NCBI RefSeq assembly: GCF_025685545.1
Contig: NZ_JAGSYC010000026.1
Location: 930,001-994,000 of the forward strand
DNA: 64,000 nucleotides
Reading direction: 5' to 3'
Origin: Granulicella paludicola
Lineage (GTDB): Bacteria; Acidobacteriota; Terriglobia; Terriglobales; Acidobacteriaceae
Shown: positions 61,012-64,000 of the stretch, piece after piece
How the letters are laid out: every line of letters starts with the position of its first letter
Position numbering within the stretch: position 1 is the stretch's first letter
Translations under genes and position numbers: made by a program
Notes under the pieces: model-generated
What the model was told of the DNA's origin: nothing
Databases searched by the model: none
What the model saw: only the letters and a program-made list of their open reading frames with translations

Positions 61012-61782
61012 ATGCATTTCGCGCTCCGGGTACTCTCTGGCTTGGTCATTTTGGCGATGACCCTCTACTTCGTTGTCTGTGTTGCCCTGTTCGTCTATCA
61101 GCGCTCGCTAATCTACTATCCGCAGCCCATGGCTGATCGAACCTCTGGCGAGGTACTGAATCTCCAGGTGGGTACACAGACGGTCGCGATCTCGACGAAC
61201 CCCCGACCCGGGCCGTCGGCGGTGATTTACTTCGGTGGAAACGCGGAAGATGTTTCACAGGAGATTCCTGGCCTCAGCAGAGCCTTTCCCCGCAGTGCCA
61301 TCTACTCACTCCAGTACCCCGGCTATGACAGCAGTTCTGGAACGCCATCAGAAAAGGCCATCTTTGCCGACGCTCTTGCCCTTTTTGATCGCGTCAAGGT
61401 CGAGCATCCTGACGTGGTTGTGATCGGGCGCAGCCTGGGTTCAGGCGTAGCCGTCTGGGTGGCCAGCCAGCGGCCCCTCAAGCGACTTGTTCTGGTTACG
61501 CCCTTCGATAGCCTCGCAGATGCTGCAGCGAACCAGTTCCCCTATCTGCCGGTTCGCTGGCTGTTACGCGACCGGTATGAGTCTGGGAAATATGCACCTG
61601 CGGTGATGGCTCCAACAAATATCCTCGTGGCTGGGGATGACGAGATTATTCCGCGCGCCAGCTCCGATCGACTTCGCGATCGGTTTCGAGCGGGTGTGGC
61701 CTCGTACGTCGTCCTCCCAGGATTCGGGCACAACACTATTCAAAACAGCCCTATGTATTGGCGGTTAGTAAGTGCTGAGTAA
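61012..61782 (+). CDS. Alpha/beta hydrolase, membrane-anchored (BEM46/YfhR-like)
   Basis: A 256-residue hydrolase with an N-terminal membrane anchor (residues 5-28, LRVLSGLVILAMTLYFVVCV). VIYFGGNAEDV forms the oxyanion region and the nucleophile Ser is in VVIGRSLGSGVAVW (GxSxG). The acid is in ILVAGDDEIIPRASS and the His in LPGFGHNTI. YQRSLIYYPQP before the core is a hallmark of the YfhR/BEM46 group. Substrate unknown; the active site faces the periplasm if N-in. AAGG precedes the ATG by about 8 bases. Confidence 0.92.
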   Translation: MHFALRVLSGLVILAMTLYFVVCVALFVYQRSLIYYPQPMADRTSGEVLNLQVGTQTVAISTNPRPGPSAVIYFGGNAEDVSQEIPGLSRAFPRSAIYSLQYPGYDSSSGTPSEKAIFADALALFDRVKVEHPDVVVIGRSLGSGVAVWVASQRPLKRLVLVTPFDSLADAAANQFPYLPVRWLLRDRYESGKYAPAVMAPTNILVAGDDEIIPRASSDRLRDRFRAGVASYVVLPGFGHNTIQNSPMYWRLVSAE

Positions 61783-61808
61783 CAATGGCCGATGGTTTGC
61801 AGGCGGAA

Positions 61809-63617
61809 TTACCAAGCTGCGGGTTTTGTTGCCGAAGACGTTGAACTTGCGGCTGTCTGCGGCGTGTCATCGAGCGACTTCAGGTATTCGATGAGCTGCC
61901 AGCGTTGCTCGTCGGTGAGGGCTCGGCCGATCACGCCCTTGCCGGGAGTGTTCGAGAACTCGTGGCCGGCGTTGGAGTTGCCGGTGGAAGCGGTGTCGAA
62001 TAGAAAGCCGCCGGGTAACTTGCCGGTGTCGTAGCCGACCTTGACCGGGTCGAACTCGCGGCTGCCGGTGTAGAACGTCTTGCTGCGCTGAGAGACAGGG
62101 ACCAGCAGTTCGTAGAGGTTCGGTACCGAACCGTTGTGCAGGAACGGCGGCGTCGCCCAGATGCCGCCGAGTGGGCGGGCGCGGTAACCGAGGTTGGCGG
62201 TGGCGTTGTCGTCGCGATAGCCGTTCCACTCGATGCGCTGCTCGGGTGTGAGGCTCATCTGGTCGTAAATGAGGTCGCGCACCTTGACGGTGACTGTGTT
62301 GAGGCCGGGGGCGGCGGGTACGGTGCCGAGGCCCATCGCCGGGCCTGTGATGGCGGTGCGGGTGGCGAAGTCCGTGGCTTCGTGGGGATCGGTGCCGATC
62401 TCTTCGAGCAGGTTGACCGTCAGCTTGAGGTACTTGTGGCCTTCGAGACCGTCTTCCCATCGTGCTGGGTCTCTAATCTCGGCGGAGTTCAGCGCGGGCT
62501 GATGGCAGCGTTCGCAGTACTGCTTGTAAAGCGCGGCTCCTGCGTGGGCTTTCTGCTGGTCGATTGGACCGAAGACCTCGCTCGGCCATGCTGGCTGCTG
62601 CAAGCCGCCGAACATCGTCGGCCCGGCAAGCTGGTTTTCCATCTCCCATAGGTTTTTCACGTTGACGGTGGATTGATAGAGCCGTGCGGGGTCGGTGAGG
62701 TTGACGCTGGCGCGGACGCCGAGAGCTTCGCCGATGTTGCGTGTCATCGGTTGCTGGATGGAACTGTTGTACTGCACACGCGAGAACCAGCTGGTGTACC
62801 AGAGGGGTGGCAGCTTCACGGGTCCGGTGGCGACGCGGAGGTTCGCATTGTCGAGCTCGGTGCCGAAGACGTAGTTCCCGATGCGAGCGAGGGCGTCGGT
62901 GCGGCCGAAGCCTCCGGCGTTGACGTAGAGATTGTCTTTCGCCGCGAGCTGGCTTTCGTCGAGGCCGGTCTTCAGGAAGGCGTCGAACTGCTCCTTGAGC
63001 TGCTTCTTCTGCTCGCTCGTAGCGTTCGGGCCCAGCACCTGTTCGGCGAAGCGGTTGAAGCGCCAGGGAATCTTGTCGGTAAACGCGACAGCGTAGCCCA
63101 GCTCGGTCTGAAAGTATTCGAGGTTGGCGGTCGCGGTGCCTCCATCGATGCGGATGCCCTGACCCTTGTAGTTGAGTTGTCCGGTGTGGCAGGCGGCGCA
63201 GGTGAAGCCGATGGTGTCTTCGCTGGCTCCGGTGTGGGGATCGGTGACACTCCCGCGCGCGAAGCCGACGGGCAGGCTATCCGGATTGCTGGCGTCGGCG
63301 TCGTTCGGAAGGAAGCCGAAGCGAGCGAGGTAGTTGGCATCCGCGAACCGGTCGACGTGGCCAAGAAGTTTCGGTTGTTCCAGCGCGAGGAACCATTTGT
63401 AGGGCATCAGAATGGAGCCCTGGCTGGTGTGATAAAACCACTGCCGCTGCTGCTGCGACCAGTTCTGCCCGGAGTAAGCGACCTTCACCGGCGTGTAGGC
63501 GGGCAGGTGCGCACTGGGGCGGTCGAGCAGCATCTTGATGTCTCGGCAGCCGGTGAGCGCGGTGGTGGCTATTGCGAGAAGGGGCAGAGCAGCGACAGAG
63601 TGCAGGCGCAACCGCAT
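61809..63617 (-). CDS. Di-haem c-type cytochrome lipoprotein, RoxA/cytochrome-c-peroxidase-like
   Basis: A 602-residue exported protein with lipobox ALTGC (Cys24). Two haem c motifs are present: CAACH at 140-144 in GFTCAACHTGQLNY and CERCH at 368-372. The end has ATPPFLHNGSVPNLYELL, shared by RoxA-type rubber oxygenases and large di-haem peroxidase relatives; WKFLA-like regions in between (residues 150-350) match that family. A true RoxA acts on polyisoprene, which cannot be claimed here. The 3' part ends in a Ser/Thr/Ala-rich tail. It is convergent with the hydrolase gene, 26 bases apart. Localisation is outer membrane or periplasm, with haem attached there. Confidence 0.85.
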   Translation of the reverse strand: MRLRLHSVAALPLLAIATTALTGCRDIKMLLDRPSAHLPAYTPVKVAYSGQNWSQQQRQWFYHTSQGSILMPYKWFLALEQPKLLGHVDRFADANYLARFGFLPNDADASNPDSLPVGFARGSVTDPHTGASEDTIGFTCAACHTGQLNYKGQGIRIDGGTATANLEYFQTELGYAVAFTDKIPWRFNRFAEQVLGPNATSEQKKQLKEQFDAFLKTGLDESQLAAKDNLYVNAGGFGRTDALARIGNYVFGTELDNANLRVATGPVKLPPLWYTSWFSRVQYNSSIQQPMTRNIGEALGVRASVNLTDPARLYQSTVNVKNLWEMENQLAGPTMFGGLQQPAWPSEVFGPIDQQKAHAGAALYKQYCERCHQPALNSAEIRDPARWEDGLEGHKYLKLTVNLLEEIGTDPHEATDFATRTAITGPAMGLGTVPAAPGLNTVTVKVRDLIYDQMSLTPEQRIEWNGYRDDNATANLGYRARPLGGIWATPPFLHNGSVPNLYELLVPVSQRSKTFYTGSREFDPVKVGYDTGKLPGGFLFDTASTGNSNAGHEFSNTPGKGVIGRALTDEQRWQLIEYLKSLDDTPQTAASSTSSATKPAAW

Positions 63618-63746
63618 AAAGGCTTCCTTACAGCCGAAGGTCGGCGGGGAATGAAAAAGCTGGCCCAGATACTGATGCGTAATCGTTGCGGGTAATCATA
63701 CCGCGCCGCTATGGGCAGGGAAGAGCTTTTTCTGTGACGAGAAACG

Positions 63747-64000
63747 TCACACGCCCTTGTCGAGTTGCGATATTTTCTCGGGGTCTTTCAGCGCAATGCC
63801 GGTGGTTCGGAGCTTGAGGGACTGATCGACATAATGAGCGATTCGATGTGCAGCTTGGTTGTAGCCGAGGCCTTCGGCACGGATGTTGGAGATGCAGTTG
63901 CGCTCGGCATCGGTGCGACCTGGTTGCGGGGCATAGGTGATATACGCACCCAGCGAGTCTGGCGAGCTGAGACCGGGGCGCTCGCCGATGAGCAGCAGCG
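63747..64000 (-). CDS. eutC: Ethanolamine ammonia-lyase small subunit (C-terminal end only)
   Basis: The minus-strand frame is open from the window edge and ends at TGA (63749-63747); the start lies outside the window. Visible residues match EutC: LLLIGERPGLSSPDSLGAYI, TYAPQPGRTDAERNCISNIR, GLGYNQAAHRIAHYV and TGIALKD, near-identical in pattern to the family's LIGERPGLSSPDSLG and RNCISNIRPEG. EutC with EutB splits ethanolamine to acetaldehyde and ammonia using adenosylcobalamin. EutB is expected upstream of it on this strand, beyond 64000. Only about 84 residues are seen. Confidence 0.92.
   Translation of the reverse strand, partial: LLLIGERPGLSSPDSLGAYITYAPQPGRTDAERNCISNIRAEGLGYNQAAHRIAHYVDQSLKLRTTGIALKDPEKISQLDKGV

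Overview
The window looks like chromosomal DNA of an acidobacterium of the Terriglobales type (Granulicella, Terriglobus or Edaphobacter-like). This is inferred from the G+C-rich coding sequence, the large Oar-like TonB-dependent receptors with an N-terminal carboxypeptidase-regulatory domain, a VWFA-related secreted protein, short hairpin repeats of the kind I recall from such genomes, and the general gene repertoire. No sequence search was run. There is no prophage, insertion sequence, CRISPR array, rRNA or tRNA that I can support.

Region 1 (1-9162) is an amino-acid biosynthesis block on the + strand: trpB, a foreign-looking small gene, trpA, chorismate mutase, DAHP synthase, an AT-richer endonuclease/exonuclease/phosphatase-family gene, then proB-proA-tyrA joined by 4-base overlaps. 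trpB is preceded by what looks like a classical transcription attenuator: a 24-codon aromatic-rich leader ORF with adjacent Tyr-Trp codons and mutually exclusive 1:2, 2:3 and 3:4 pairings. A 36-residue membrane peptide follows tyrA.

Region 2 (9186-19633) has a DUF4142 protein, obgE (minus strand), a long leader with nested helices, two successive TonB-dependent receptors and a DedA-rhodanese fusion. Region 3 (19634-31852) holds a geranylgeranyl-reductase-like flavoprotein, a TetR regulator with two matching operators facing a DUF4267-DUF1772-cupin operon, an LLM flavin oxidoreductase, a secreted protein with eleven 7-residue repeats, a lone OppD-like ATPase, a phosphoesterase, a patatin-barrel (type Vd) protein and MsrA.

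Region 4 (31853-43202) runs mostly on the minus strand: valS, a BamD-like TPR protein, rpe, an OmpH/Skp-like chaperone, an ECF sigma factor with its anti-sigma factor, a GT-C-like membrane protein and a UvrC-like protein without the C-terminal nuclease half. Region 5 (43277-64000) contains a PRISE-type reductase, a D-aminoacylase-like amidohydrolase, the TldD/PmbA pair, an SGNH lipoprotein, a VWA protein, a DUF1906 lipoprotein, DinB and GNAT proteins, a putative PD-(D/E)XK nuclease, a formylglycine-generating enzyme with both catalytic cysteines, an aldo/keto reductase, a Dus enzyme, rpmE, an alpha/beta hydrolase, a di-haem RoxA-like cytochrome and the C-terminal end of eutC.

The most unusual property of the window is a set of short dispersed repeats found both between genes and, in frame, inside conserved protein genes (valS three times, the UvrC-like gene, the GT-C-like gene twice, the flavoprotein and the ABC ATPase). 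They add peptides absent from the usual family sequence, much like Rickettsia palindromic elements.
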